This document shows, in pieces, positions 41,280 through 51,476 of a stretch of DNA of 64,000 bases. Numbering within the stretch: position 1 is the first letter of the stretch; each line of letters starts with the position of its first letter. The stretch lies in NCBI GenBank assembly GCA_022457155.1, contig JAJGOT010000038.1:1039501-1103500 (forward strand). The letters run 5' to 3'. The stretch comes from Cladopsammia gracilis (Eukaryota > Cnidaria > Anthozoa > Scleractinia > Dendrophylliidae). Both the position numbers and the translations under genes were made by a program. The notes under the pieces were generated by a model. That model was not told where the DNA came from. It saw only the letters and a list, made by a program, of their open reading frames with translations, and ran no database searches.

Positions 41280-42303
41280 CCTTGCCAAGACACGAGTTTG
41301 CAGTCCTTAGCCCAAAGCCCAAGTCTTCCGCATTTGTAGCAACGGAAGTTGCCGCCAGTAGCGTCTCTACGGCCTACAAAATAAAGCGAAACATAAACCC
41401 GGGGGGGGGGGTGGGGTAAAGGGATGTGTAAACTGTGTGGAACCGCAAGCGTGAATGAAATTCATGAATAGGCCAAGGTCTATAAGTAGTAGAAAGCTGA
41501 CCAATAGGACGTGTGTAATACACAATAGAGGGTGCGGCAGGTGATAAAGCTTAACAAGTAGCATAAATTACTTGGAATACCAGCGGAAAATACATTTACG
41601 TTCTAATTCGCTGCGCTCAAACGAACGTAAATCATTTTACCCTTCAATTCCCGTAATATCAATCACCAGACACAAAGTATGGTAGGATACGCAAGCGAAT
41701 CCAGCACATATGAATTCACAAAGTAAAATGAAAGGCGCTTTTTCTTACCACGAGAAAGCTGATTGTCAGCGCGCGTAGAAAAACTTGCTTTCTTTCCGTG
41801 GTCGCTCGCACGTTGATCTCTCTGTCGCCTTTTACGACTCGCCGCTTCTCTGGCCTTCTTAAGCCGCTATTCATCTTCTGAGCCGGATGCCAGTTCGTTT
41901 GACTCGTATTCCGCTACCACTTGCCAACCGTCCTTACTTTTAACTGCGACCTTTATCAGCTTCTGCCGTTTGTAGATACGCTGCCTGGCTTCTTGGGAAA
42001 GAGTCTTTATACAAGCCAAATTAGGCTCCCCGCGTTCGCTCTCGATTTGAATACTTTCAAGGATGGAGTCTAATTCAGTGTTCAGCTCGAACGCCCTTGT
42101 ACTTCAACTGCACTATTTCTTTATCCATCCTACTCTTTTGAACGACCTGCTTCTCTTTATCTTCCAATTTCTGCTCGAGATAGCCCTTGAACGTGGAAAA
42201 TACTTGATCAACATTTCGCGAGTTGCCTCCGCGTTCGTCGCTCGTTTGGCCTGTTTCTGCCGGAACGGAAGATCCTTCAGATTGCCTCTGATCGCTAGGC
42301 ATT
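41280..42303 (-). pseudogene. gag-like gene in two exons with zinc knuckle
   Basis: The ATG is at 42303 (MPSDQRQSEGSSVPAETGQT). Exon 1 continues, after a frameshift near 42.08 kb, through LDSILESIQIESERGEPN, RQRIYKRQKLIKVAVKSK, a TAG after SGSEDE, and RKRRQRDQRASDHGKKASF to a donor CTCGTG|GTAAG (41749/41748). The acceptor TTTATTTTGTAG ends at 41374; exon 2 gives GGNFRCYKCGRLGLW and AKDC, a CCHC-type knuckle that has lost its His. The 375-nt intron contains the B1-A2 repeat junction. The gag product would package the retrotransposon RNA. Confidence 0.6.
41412..41708. repeat. Fused central repeats B1 (185 bp) and A2 (112 bp)
   Basis: B1 (41412-41596) appears identical to B2 at 42314-42498, and A2 (41597-41708) to A1. 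This B1-A2 junction is the circle-junction-like centre expected for split-direct-repeat elements. In the coding direction it lies inside a predicted gag intron (41748-41374). Confidence 0.85.
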
Positions 42304-42313
42304 AGTCCGAAGA

Positions 42314-42498
42314 TGGGGTAAAGGGATGTGTAAACTGTGTGGAACCGCAAGCGTGAATGAAATTCATGAATAGGCCAAGGTCTATAAGTAGTAGAAAGCT
42401 GACCAATAGGACGTGTGTAATACACAATAGAGGGTGCGGCAGGTGATAAAGCTTAACAAGTAGCATAAATTACTTGGAATACCAGCGGAAAATACATT
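42314..42498. repeat. Split direct repeat B2 (185 bp)
   Basis: Starts TGGGGTAAAGGGATGTGTAA and ends GGAAAATACATT. It forms the 5' terminus of the element in the coding (minus) direction. Confidence 0.85.
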
Positions 42499-43013
42499 CA
42501 ATGTCCAGCCATATTTCATATCAATTTACAAGGCAATATGTATACAATTTACTGATAAACTCACCGTAAAACAGCCTCTGTTTGCTTTTTATTCGTAAAC
42601 AAACTTCCCCAAGCCATAATAGAATGATTTAATTCCATTTTGAGCTTCTACAATCCAATGAAATGTCTTGAAAGAGCATCGAAGCATTCACCATCGGCCC
42701 TGGGACAAGTCCGTTCATCGCCGTGCCGAGCGTGACAGAGCTGGTGACCTGGGACAAAGTAAAACTTGTCACGGTGCCTGTCACGCTCGGCGCGGCGATG
42801 AACGGACTTGTCACAGGGCCGATCGTGAATGCTTCGATGCTCTTGCAAGACATTTTATTGGATTGTAGAAGCTCAAAATGGAATTAAATCATTCTATTAT
42901 GGCTTAGGGAAGTTTGTTTACGAATAAAAAGCAAACAGAGGCTGTTTTACGGTGAGTTTATCAGTAAATTGTATACATATTGCCTTGTAAATTGATATGA
43001 AATATGGCTGGAC
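42499..43013. repeat. Centre of the palindromic TTAA element
   Basis: The left half 42499-42745 and the right half 42765-43013 are inverse copies with few differences (outer CAATGTCCAGCCATATTTC; inner GTGACAAGTCCG-type GC-rich arms). The middle contains GAGCTGGTGACCTGGG and CAAAGTAAAACTTG. Antisense ORFs at 42629-42868 are products of the palindrome. Confidence 0.8.
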
Positions 43014-43858
43014 ATTGAGGTCACATTCATCGCTCTCCATCATTTGTTTATGAATTGCCCCAAAATTTTATTTCATAAAACTAATCTATAGGTATAGCTT
43101 TTGCTGCATGTGGACTAGTTTTTAGCTAGGCCATGTACCAGTGGCGATATAGGCGTTTTAACATGACATACGCAAATCGTGCTAAAACCGTACTAATTAT
43201 TGAAAATTCTGTAAAAGTCGTAAAATATTATGCTTTAAATTTTCTCTTAAAATCTTTACCGTTGAAAAGTCGTTATTATGTCTAGATTTAGGCTGGCAAA
43301 TTTATTTGCAAAAATATCACCACGCTAAAGCGATTTTGAGCAGTGTTTGGAGACCACACAAGTGACCTTTAAAAACCGGAAATGACGTCAAATTTTACAT
43401 TTTGGCGCCGTTTGCCTAAAATAAAATTCTGATCGGACTCAAACATATAGCGATAGATTCAGTGCCCAAGGACCTTTAATCGTGCCAAATTTTGAGGATT
43501 TTGAAAAAAAATTATTTTGCATGTGATAGGTGACCCTTAGGGAAAATCCCTCTTAAATCTTAAGTTTATTATACCACAAACAAACGTTTGAGGAGCTTAC
43601 TTACAACTTCCTCAATTATACCCGGCGTTTATTCGGGGCCCGGCGTTTAATCGAGAAAATACGGTAACAGTTAAGTGACATTCTATTAATTATACTAAAT
43701 GAACGATTGTTGTTGTTAATAAAAGCAACATAGTTTTTTTCCTAACAGCAAAGCTATTTTGTGACTTTTACCTGCCTCGCTGCGTGACCAGGTGACATAT
43801 TAACCGCTATTATATGCGAAAGGTACCAGGGTCGTAGAGCGTTGACCTTGATCTCCGT

Positions 43859-44141
43859 GATGGCGTCGAGTGGCGTGGTCAAAGTTATTCTGCGTTTTTA
43901 TCGAGATGACGACAAAGGATCGGCATTCGAATGACACATAAGTCGCATACCGTTTGACTTGACAAAGCACAATTCAATGGACATATAATCAAACAATAAG
44001 CGGAAAGTTTGGACTCGGTGAGTTTGATTTAAAGTTGTTGCGATTAGAGAAGATCGACGGGAAAGCTGTTACAAAGGCTCAGTTGGAAATGGAGCTACCT
44101 TTTCTAATGGGAAGTGCGACAAGTGAGATACATGGTATGTA
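43859..44141 (+). pseudogene. Exon-like remnant inside the outer element
   Basis: An ATG at about 43859 opens MASSGVVKVILRFYRDDDKG and stops after 24 codons. Further on a second frame (GLGEFDLKLLRLEKIDGKAV, TKAQLEMELPFL) is open for about 45 codons to a donor-like CATG|GTATGT. Together they could be a decayed first exon of the outer element or of a host gene. No domain is recognised. Confidence 0.25.
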
Positions 44142-44183
44142 TTCTGTTTCGTCATTTTGTCCTAGCACGCGAACGCGGGTTGA

Positions 44184-44945
44184 CTAAATAGCCGGCAGTC
44201 CTATATTCTCAGTAAATTTCTCAAAATCGAAAAATTCCAGCTAATCTAAACTATCATATGTCGATTTAGAAAGGTCAAGCGATCCTGAAATGCTTTATAG
44301 ATTTCAAGCCTAGTGTTTGGTTTACGCTAGGCTCAGTAGATGAAACCATGTTTTGTGACACTTAGAAATTTTTTCAGTTCGACTGCCGGTCAAGGTTTTC
44401 AAAACACTAAATGGCCGGCAGTTCTATATTCTCAGTAAATTTCACAAAATCGAAAAATTCCGGCTAATCTAAACTATCATATCTCGATTTAAAAAAGTCA
44501 AACGATCCTGAAATGCTTTATAGATCTCAAGTCTAATGTTTGGTTTACGCTGGGCTCAGAAGACAAAACCATGTTTTGTGACACTGAACTTTTTTCAGCT
44601 CGACTGCAAAAACATGGTTTCGTCGGGGGTTTCGTGATATAGAAATCCCACAAAACCGGCTCGTTTGATCAGGATCACGACATATGATAGTTCAGAATGG
44701 CTGGATCTTTTCGATTTTGTGAAATTGACTGAAAAAATAGAACTGCCGGCCATTTAGTGTTTTGAAAACCTTGACCGGCAGTCGAGCTGAAAAAAGTTCC
44801 AAGTGTCACAAAACATGGTTTCGTGATATAGAAATCCCACAAAACCGGCTCGTTTGATCAGGATCACGACATATGATAGTTCAGAATGGCTGTATTGTTT
44901 CGATTTGTCAAATTTACTGAGAATATAGGACTGCCGGCCATTTAG
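44184..44945. mobile_element. Foldback element built of two direct and two inverted copies
   Basis: The unit GCCGGCAGTCCTATATTCTC plus about 190 bp occurs at 44191 and 44412 in direct orientation and, inverted, ending at 44753 and 44939. The outer ends CTAAATAGCCGGCAG and CTGCCGGCCATTTAG are inverse. It has no coding capacity. The nested palindrome suggests successive inverted duplication. Confidence 0.6.
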
Positions 44946-45901
44946 TGTTTTGAAAACCTTGACCGGTTACCGGCCATATAGCCACAGCGTATTTTATTGG
45001 ACACAAGCATCAGTGAAATTCGATTTTTTTCCTTCCCATACTCTCTGTGTACGATCCTGTATCAAACAGACATCTTTAATACTGACAATCCTTATTACGG
45101 TTTTGGAAGCTATCTTGACAGGTGAGAAATTATGGTTTTTAGATGAGAATCTAATGTCGAATAATTTTCGTAAAGCGGCTGTTCTAAGTCCAATCCCGAA
45201 AACGCATTCACTCTGGTCATTCTCATGGCCTTTAAAGTAACCTTATCTTAACTTTGCAAATTTAAAAGCCTTACTGATATACGTAATTTCCTACTTGTCA
45301 AGCTAAATCACTTGATAAGATCAATGAATGAAAATATTGAAATGAACCGATTTCCGACAGCGTGACCCAGTTAAAAAAGAAAACATAAAACTTTCTTATA
45401 CAAGCGCATGAGTATAGGCTATCAGTGTAGCCTCTTGTTAACTGACAATTGGCCGAAAAAAAATAGTAGTTAACTGACAATTGGGTACCCCTATTAGCAC
45501 CCTCATTTAGCAGTGCTAGATTAATTTGTCGTGTGTTTGGCCTTGTTTACAAAATGGTAAAGTAAGCTCACTGTAGCTGTCGAGAAAAAGCTGCGCCGGG
45601 TTTACAGCTCTTTACAGGCAAATTCACCGCGAGAAACAACTTCAAGCATCACGCTTCAGTGAATGTTCTGACACCTATAGAATGAATTGAGTTCTGGTCA
45701 TTTCACGAACAAAAATCTAGAACCGGAAAGGAGGAAAGAGTTACGCGGTTAACATCGGAACGGATAGATTGCCGTCCAAAATGGTGGCGCTGTTCAGATG
45801 TGTGTTACTTTTCCTTTATACCCTCTTAAAGTTTGATGTTCCCAATGTTTACGTATTTTTCTACGAAAGAGACGATAACTTAATTTGTAATAGGAACGAA
45901 A

Positions 45902-46285
45902 TTAAACAAGAGTGACAGGAGCAAAAGTTTCATTTGATTCAACAATATAAATTGATAAATTGAGACAATTAGCCACAGCTTGAATGATAATCGCATCAGC
46001 CCATGTTCCTTGACATGACATATTATTCAAATATTCTTGCCAAGAGTGTTCAGTATTACTCTCTATAAACTGTTCTGGGTTATATACTAAATATTCAATG
46101 CCAAGACTACGTATATAAAAATGGTTCGTAGCATCGCCATACAATTGATGTGATACGGCACGAAAAAAACAATCGCCACCTCCTCCAACATCAAGAGCAA
46201 TTCTATTTAATTCAGATAACCTACTTTCTAGTAGTAAAACTGAATCTATAGCACCTGAACCATTAAAAGCAACCATTACAAACAA
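45902..46285 (-). CDS. OTU-type cysteine protease, C-terminally truncated
   Basis: The product has 127 residues. Residues 33-48 read VGGGGDCFFRAVSHQL, the OTU nucleophile motif (D-G-[DN]-C-[FL]-[FY]-R-A) with Cys39 and the preceding Asp38. YIRSLGIEYLVYN, WADAIIIQAVANCLNLSIYI and V follow as in the OTU fold. The frame stops after PVTLV, before the His of the usual 'H-Y' box, so the catalytic triad is incomplete unless another exon follows. OTU proteases occur in host deubiquitinases and in Helentron/other transposon polyproteins. I cannot tell which this is. It lies about 400 bp beyond the outer nested element. Confidence 0.65.
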   Translation of the reverse strand: MFVMVAFNGSGAIDSVLLLESRLSELNRIALDVGGGGDCFFRAVSHQLYGDATNHFYIRSLGIEYLVYNPEQFIESNTEHSWQEYLNNMSCQGTWADAIIIQAVANCLNLSIYIVESNETFAPVTLV

Positions 46286-46365
46286 TTGATAATTTTGTTT
46301 AACGAAATAATAGATTTAAATATATTTTTTCTTGCTTTAAGTGTGCTATATTCTTTGCTAATAGA

Positions 46366-46490
46366 GCTACGTTGAGCGCTCGAAGGCAACTCTCTTGTGT
46401 CAGGATTTCAATGCAATCAAGCTACGTTGAGCATTCTAAGGTAACTCTCTTGTCCGCTTTAGGATTTCAATGTTATCAGTACGACACGCA
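46366..46490. repeat. Tandem duplication of about 62 bp
   Basis: GAGCTACGTTGAGC..TC..AAGG, CAACTCTCTTGT and AGGATTTCAATG occur twice in order with few changes. Confidence 0.55.
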
Positions 46491-46691
46491 ATTGATATTC
46501 GTCTTCTTTTTATAGACTTTATACGCCAAGAACGTTTTCTCTCTCTTACTTGCCACTCAAACAATACATTGTCTTTTTGTCAAATAGAGACAAAATCTCT
46601 CTTAAAAAAATAAACACGCTGAAATCGCTTATAAAATGCTTCTTAAAATGCTTCCTTGATAACTTTTATAAACAAAATCAGGAACATTTTT

Positions 46692-47781
46692 ACGTCTTTT
46701 GCGTACTGTTGCATAATCAAACTGTAATAGCAATGATTAATTGTTTTAAAATAGCACAAAACCGAAATCCATACTCTTGCATAATCAAACCGAAACATTT
46801 TTAGTTAGCTGAATAAGCAAAATCTACCCTCTCTTGCATACTATTGCATAATCATGACACCTAAATATTTAATAACTATTGGAAAAGCAGACAAAGATTA
46901 CAACTCAAAAAGCGAACAAAAATACAGCGTGAGATTTCTCAGCTTCGTCGAGCGCGAAAAGTTGACTCGTTTAACTTTAAGCGAGTTGACTTTAAACGAA
47001 TCGTAAAATTAACTCTTTTCACGAGATTTCACTTTGACATTCGTTAAGCGACATAAAAAATCGCACCTCGCTGTTCATCATACCGGGTAGACAACGTATA
47101 GCAGAACCCCGGAGGAGGACTCGCATATGTGGTTGGGTGGGGGTGCTCGTCGTATCTTTTAGGGGTTAAAATTAGGGGATCTAGGTATCTTTTAGAATAT
47201 ATGATTAAAAAAAAACTCATTTTCCCAGAAAATGGTATCTTTTAGTGTGTTCAGGGTTTCACTTTTTTTCCTGACGAGCACCTCCGCTTGACGACTTATA
47301 GGATCCCCCCCCCCCCCCTCCGGGAGCAGAATAGTCTTACCAATTTTTCTTTTCACGATATTTCCGGTTGTCACTCGCTAAGCGACTTAAAAGGCAGAGC
47401 AAAATAGCATGTTCTTTTGAGAAGAAGTCATATCTAGAATATTTGATGTCACTTTTAACGTGATTAGTAATAAGAGTGGTGTTAATTAGCTCCACGCAGC
47501 TATCAAATGTACTGAATAGGACAGCCTCTGACTCAGTTAAACTTCCCATATGACTAAAAAAAAAATTGCTGGATTGACCCCTTTCATAAAATAGAAGTCC
47601 GTATAAAGGTGAATATTTTAAGTTCGTTAACCTACAGGTTGCAACTAATTTGATTGAACCTGCACTTGGCACCGGTAGCATAGTATTGGCTGACCTGTGT
47701 ACTTTCGCTTTTGTGCTATTTTAAAACAATTAATAATTGCTATTACAGTTTCATTATGTAACAGTACGCAAAAGACGCAAA
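46692..47781. repeat. Inverted repeat pair, about 66-bp arms, 1 kb apart
   Basis: 46692-46757 (from CGTCTTTTGCGTACTGT to TTTTAAAATAGCAC) is inversely repeated at 47714-47780 with about three mismatches. A shared GCATAATCAAACCG word recurs nearby. The interior holds a GC-rich repeat fragment (47080-47335) and a 114-codon minus frame with no recognisable domain. It could be a foldback element, although no target duplication is evident. Confidence 0.5.
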
Positions 47782-47789
47782 ATTTAAGC

Positions 47790-49020
47790 CATTGAAGGCT
47801 TGCCGCAATTCCATTCAACCGTCATCATTATAGCCAAAAAATCAACACAACTATGACATGTTTACCATACTATTGCACAATCAAACCGCTTGGCCAATCA
47901 TAATGCAGAACGTAGCTAATACAGGAAATCGCCTGCTGCTGCTCTCTGAGTTGACCTCTGATACGCTTGGTTAATTGCACGCTTACTTGTAACTCTAAAG
48001 TTTTCTTTCCACCAGTGATCGAGTGCATTGTTATTTAGAAGTTGCTGAAACCAATTCTGTGGTCGTGGAAATACCCAAGCCCTCCTTGGCGGCGAGCAAG
48101 TTCGTGGCGAGCTCCTAAATGTAAATAAAACGCCGACAAACCTTGAAGATAGCGTAGTTGAAGGCGTCTTCTTCGGTGTCTTCTCGCAAAAAAAAACTGC
48201 CGGATTGTTATATTTATCGAATGATAAGCAGGAGAATGACTGAAATTAAACTTACAAGATCTCGATTCGTGTCATCCATGTCGATCTGTACGTTTTCGCG
48301 CGTAAACTGCAGTGTCAGTGAACTCATATCTTATTATATTTTACCCTGGGGAGTCTTTTACTGTGTAACCGCATCCCCAAGAGTAAGATGAAACCTGAGA
48401 TAAACCGAACCCAAGCCATTAACCCTTGGGAAGGCCCCAAACCCAAGGTGTGTGTAACCACAACTCAATAGAAAAAAACGCAAAGTTCATGCTATTTTGC
48501 TCTGCCATACCGCTCATATTAACACACAAACTTTCCTGTCCCATTTAACTTTCTTATAACCTCTCCATTAGTAAAATACACCGTGAAATTCTCAAACTAC
48601 GTTTCCCAAGAAAACGCATTTAACCTATTTTTACCCTTTTAAAGTAGCTATAATGGCTTTACGACAAATGATTGAAACTGATAGGTAACGTGAGATATCG
48701 AAATTTAACAAGGACTAATACCTTTGCGGTAACGTAATGTGAGATATGACAAGTTCATCACAAGTTCTGACATCCCAATACCCTAGGGAAATTAACAATA
48801 GGTCCGGGGGTGCTCCCCAAACATTTTAGTGGCAGTATGTGACGCCCTTCTTGAAATCCTAACCGCTTTAACCAACCATATCCTCAATGCCCTAATATAG
48901 CTTCTATAAAGAACGAACACGAAACCCCCCCGGACAAAAGTCCACAAAATTTTGTTAACAACTTTTGTCCCTTTTTAGTACTCGACTCCGAAATCTCGCT
49001 TAATGCGCAAGCGCATTAAC
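47790..49020. other. Non-coding interval
   Basis: A C-rich/G-rich repeat fragment lies near 48800-48960. No gene is supported. Confidence 0.35.
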
Positions 49021-49027
49021 GAGATAA

Positions 49028-49860
49028 AAATCGCTTTTCAACCTATGTAATGAATGAACAAGCACATAAAAATGGACAACACAATCTTCTTTCGAAAAAA
49101 GTTATTCAAATCTCCATTAATGTTTAAAAGCACTAGAATTAAGATTGACGAGGGCTATTTTTCAATTTTAGCAATTCTCAAAAACAGTATTATGTGACCG
49201 TCTGCACAGTACATTTAGATGGAAAAAAAGTTCACAAAAACAATTTTTTCTCCGTCTAGAATAACTAGTACGACTACTTTCCGAATAAAATACACTTGTT
49301 GCTTGTCAAAAATTGCCCGAGAAACTGATTTGAAAGTCAAAATTTCAAAAAATACACAAACATATTTGCATAAGGTGACGTGAGTGAAGATAGAATGGTA
49401 CTATAAAATCAAAGTCTGGTTTGTTTACATAAAATCGCTTTTCAACCAATGTAATGAATAAACAAACACAAAAATGGACAACACAATCTTCTTTCGAAAA
49501 AATTATTCAAATCTCCATTAATTTATGTTTAAAAGCACTAGAATTAAGATTGACGAAGGCTATTTTTCAATTTTAGCAATTCTCAAAAACAGTAAGCTTA
49601 TTACGCGACCGTCTGCACAGTACATTTAGACCGTACAAAAGTTCACAAAAACAACTTTTTCTCCGTCTAGAATAACTAGTACGACTACTTTCAGAATAAA
49701 ATACACTTGTTGCTTGTCAAAAATTGCCCGGAGAAACTGATTTGAAAATCAAAATTGCAAAAAATACAAACATTTTTGCGTAAGGCGACGCGAGTGAAGA
49801 TAGAACGGTACCATAAAATCAAAGTCTTGTTTTGTTTACATAAATCGCTTTTCAACCAAT
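49028..49860. repeat. Two tandem copies of a roughly 400-bp dispersed repeat
   Basis: Copies at about 49028-49430 and 49431-49850 share TCGCTTTTCAACC, GGACAACACAATCTTCTTTC, CTAGAATTAAGATTGACGA, GTCTAGAATAACTAGTACGA and the end AAAATCAAAGTCT..TTTGTTTACATA. A partial third copy begins at 49850 and resumes at about 50105. The same family is at 33290-34140. Confidence 0.7.
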
Positions 49861-49951
49861 GTAATGAATGAACATACATACTTTATTTAATGTGGATATA
49901 CTCTTAGCTTAAAAGCTAGTTTACAGGTATTCCACCTTATTCTGTCTTGAA

Positions 49952-50624
49952 CCTGTCTTGAATAGCAAACTGCGGATAAATGCCTGGAAAAACAACTTTG
50001 CAAATGGTTTTTTCGGCTAAACTCAACGGTTAACCACTAACTCAACAAGAGTGTTGAGCGTACAGCTGACGTGACATTCGGCTGTGTAGCCGCGCGAAAA
50101 ACTTTCATAAAAATGGACAACACAATCTTCTTTCTAAAAAATTTGTTCAAATCTCCATTAGTTTATGTTTAAAAGCAAACCGTACCATTTGTTGGTCATC
50201 GAGGCCAAGCTGATTGTCTTCGATGAAAGAAATCATGAATTGACAACTGAATTTAAGCATGTTTTAAAAAACCTAATTATTCAAAATTGAAACCTTTAAA
50301 TGCAAGCGAAAATTGCACAATATAGAACAGTAAAGTAATGATACTAGCTTCAAGTTAAGACGAAATCGGGTTTAAAAATAAGCTTAAGCACTTAGCTCTA
50401 TATTCCTACAAAACGCTTGTCTTGCAGAATTACGCAGCCTGAAATGCGGTCTTGACCACTGTTTGAGAAATGTGAAACCTGTCTTGAATAGCAAACTGCG
50501 GATAAATGCCTGGAAAAACAACTTTGCAAATGGTTTTCTCGGCTAAATTCAACAAGACTAACTCAACAAGAGTGTTGAGCGTACAGCTGACGTGACATTC
50601 GGCTGTGTAGCCGCGCGAAAAACG
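49952..50624. repeat. Direct repeat of about 150 bp (49952-50103 and 50476-50624)
   Basis: AACCTGTCTTGAATAGCAAA through GTGTAGCCGCGCGAAAAAC occurs twice about 520 bp apart, nearly identical; the second copy lacks about 10 bases in the middle. The spacing suggests a duplicated segment rather than LTRs, as no element signals are seen between. Confidence 0.6.
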
Positions 50625-50639
50625 TTCGTACGGACGGAC

Positions 50640-50765
50640 AGACAGACATGACAGACGCCGCCCTGCGAAATATTCCGCTGGCCATGACCATGAAAAATTA
50701 CGGCATGGGTTCTATGAGTATGGCGCTCCGCGTCGGTCTTCGGCCCGCAGAGCTCCGCTATGACA
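50640..50765. repeat. Dispersed repeat shared (inverted) with 63455-63560
   Basis: GAATATTCCGCTGGCCATGA-type sequence followed by GGCATGGGTTCTATGAGTAT is inversely repeated near 63480-63530 (ATACTCATAGAACCCATGCC). Both are GC-rich islands in AT-rich flanks. Confidence 0.5.
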
Positions 50766-50806
50766 CCTCTCAACAAATAATAATACAATTACGATAGCCT
50801 CTCTCA

Positions 50807-51285
50807 TCGTGCGGGGGCCTTGGAAATAATACTAAAAGAAGAGAAACCTTTAATTGGTTGAGATCCAAAAACACTTCGATTTACCTGTTACAAGAAGTTC
50901 ACTGTTTGGAAAAAATGTCCCACCTATGGGCCACAGAGTGGAGTTACAAAAGCCTTTTCAGCACCTTCTCTAGCACTAAAGCGGGTGTAGGCATCCCCTT
51001 CAACAATAACTTTGAATTCCAGATTACAAAAAATTATATTGATGCTAAAGGTCGTTATATAATATGAGATTTAAACGCAAACAGAAAAACCATAACACTG
51101 ATAACCTTTATGCCCCAAATGAAGATGATCCAAATTTCTTTAAATTTCTTTTTGGACACATGGAGGACTTTCAAAGAGATGAAGTCATAATTGAAGGCAA
51201 CTTTAACCCTAGATGCATCAGAGGCCGATCACATCGGCCCATGAATACACTCCTGGATGTGCCAGGGCTGACCAAATCAGCCTAG
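50807..51285 (+). pseudogene. L1/Tx1-like LINE endonuclease fragment
   Basis: The frame is open from CGGLGNNTKRRETFNWLRSK through NTSIYLLQEVHC, WSYKSLFSTFSSTKAGVGIP and GRYII to a TGA at 51064-51066. A shifted frame continues NLYAPNEDDPNFFKFLFGHM and VIIEGNFNPR. 'CRGLGN..KR..VF', 'LQEVHC', 'YAPNEDDP' and 'G[DN]FN' are the APE endonuclease boxes of L1/Tx1 LINEs, the Glu of QE and the Asn of G-x-F-N being catalytic. It is truncated on both sides. Confidence 0.75.
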
Positions 51286-51476
51286 GTTTCTAACATTGGT
51301 TTTGATTGGATGATAGTAATTATAATTGTTTATATTCACCAATGAAATGCTATTGGAGCTACTATGCAAGAAATTTTCGGAAGCAATCGTAAGTAGCCGT
51401 CATATTGTTAGCAAAAAAAGATCAGTTAAAACAAACAAAGTGAACGTGGGTAACAAGAAGCATACGCAATTTAGCA

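Larger units (their letters stand above)
36237..42498 (-). mobile_element. DIRS-order (PAT/Ngaro-like) retrotransposon with split direct repeats (level 4)
   Basis: The insert interrupts the left arm of the palindromic element, between a GTGACC-type boundary at 36236 and TCAATGTCC-type sequence at 42498; the uninterrupted right arm shows the empty site. Its repeats are A1 36237-36348, B1 41412-41596 fused to A2 41597-41708, and B2 42314-42498: split direct repeats of the PAT/Ngaro kind. On the minus strand it carries gag, RT, RNase H and tyrosine recombinase traces, all broken. Confidence 0.8.
35712..43552. mobile_element. Long palindromic element at TTAA, split by a retrotransposon (level 3)
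   Basis: GAGGGATTTTCC at 35712 is inversely repeated at 43541-43552, with TTAA on both sides (35708-35711, 43553-43556). The left arm 35712-36236 matches the inverse of 43014-43552 almost throughout. The palindrome continues through 42499-43013, whose two halves are inverse copies around about 42750. Without the insert the element would be about 1.58 kb and almost wholly self-complementary. TTAA duplication suggests piggyBac or Kolobok relatives. No transposase is present. Confidence 0.8.
35559..43664. mobile_element. MITE split by insertion (level 2)
   Basis: The left part 35559-35711 and the right part 43553-43664 are the two halves of the element found intact at 30811-31046. Ends are CGTATTTTCTC and GAGAAAATACGG, with TA at 35557-35558 and 43665-43666. 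The break lies at a CTTAA-like site in the middle of the MITE. Confidence 0.75.
35484..45504. mobile_element. Outermost element of a five-level nest, ATTTAG duplication
   Basis: The left end GAGGGTGCTGATGGGG and the right end (inverse: GAGGGTGCTAATAGGGG) match at nearly all positions. Subterminal CAGTTAACTGACAATTG copies are also inverted. ATTTAG flanks both sides (35478-35483, 45505-45510). All other nested elements lie inside. Its own sequence is limited to 35484-35556 and 43667-45504. The superfamily is unknown. Confidence 0.6.

Noticed and set aside
42629..42868. Overlapping ORFs on both strands with similar products
   Set aside because: They arise from the palindromic centre of the TTAA element, where both strands read nearly the same sequence.
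49952..50624. LTR pair of a short retroelement
   Set aside because: The two roughly 150-bp copies do not begin TG and end CA, no primer-binding or polypurine site is seen, and no duplication flanks them.
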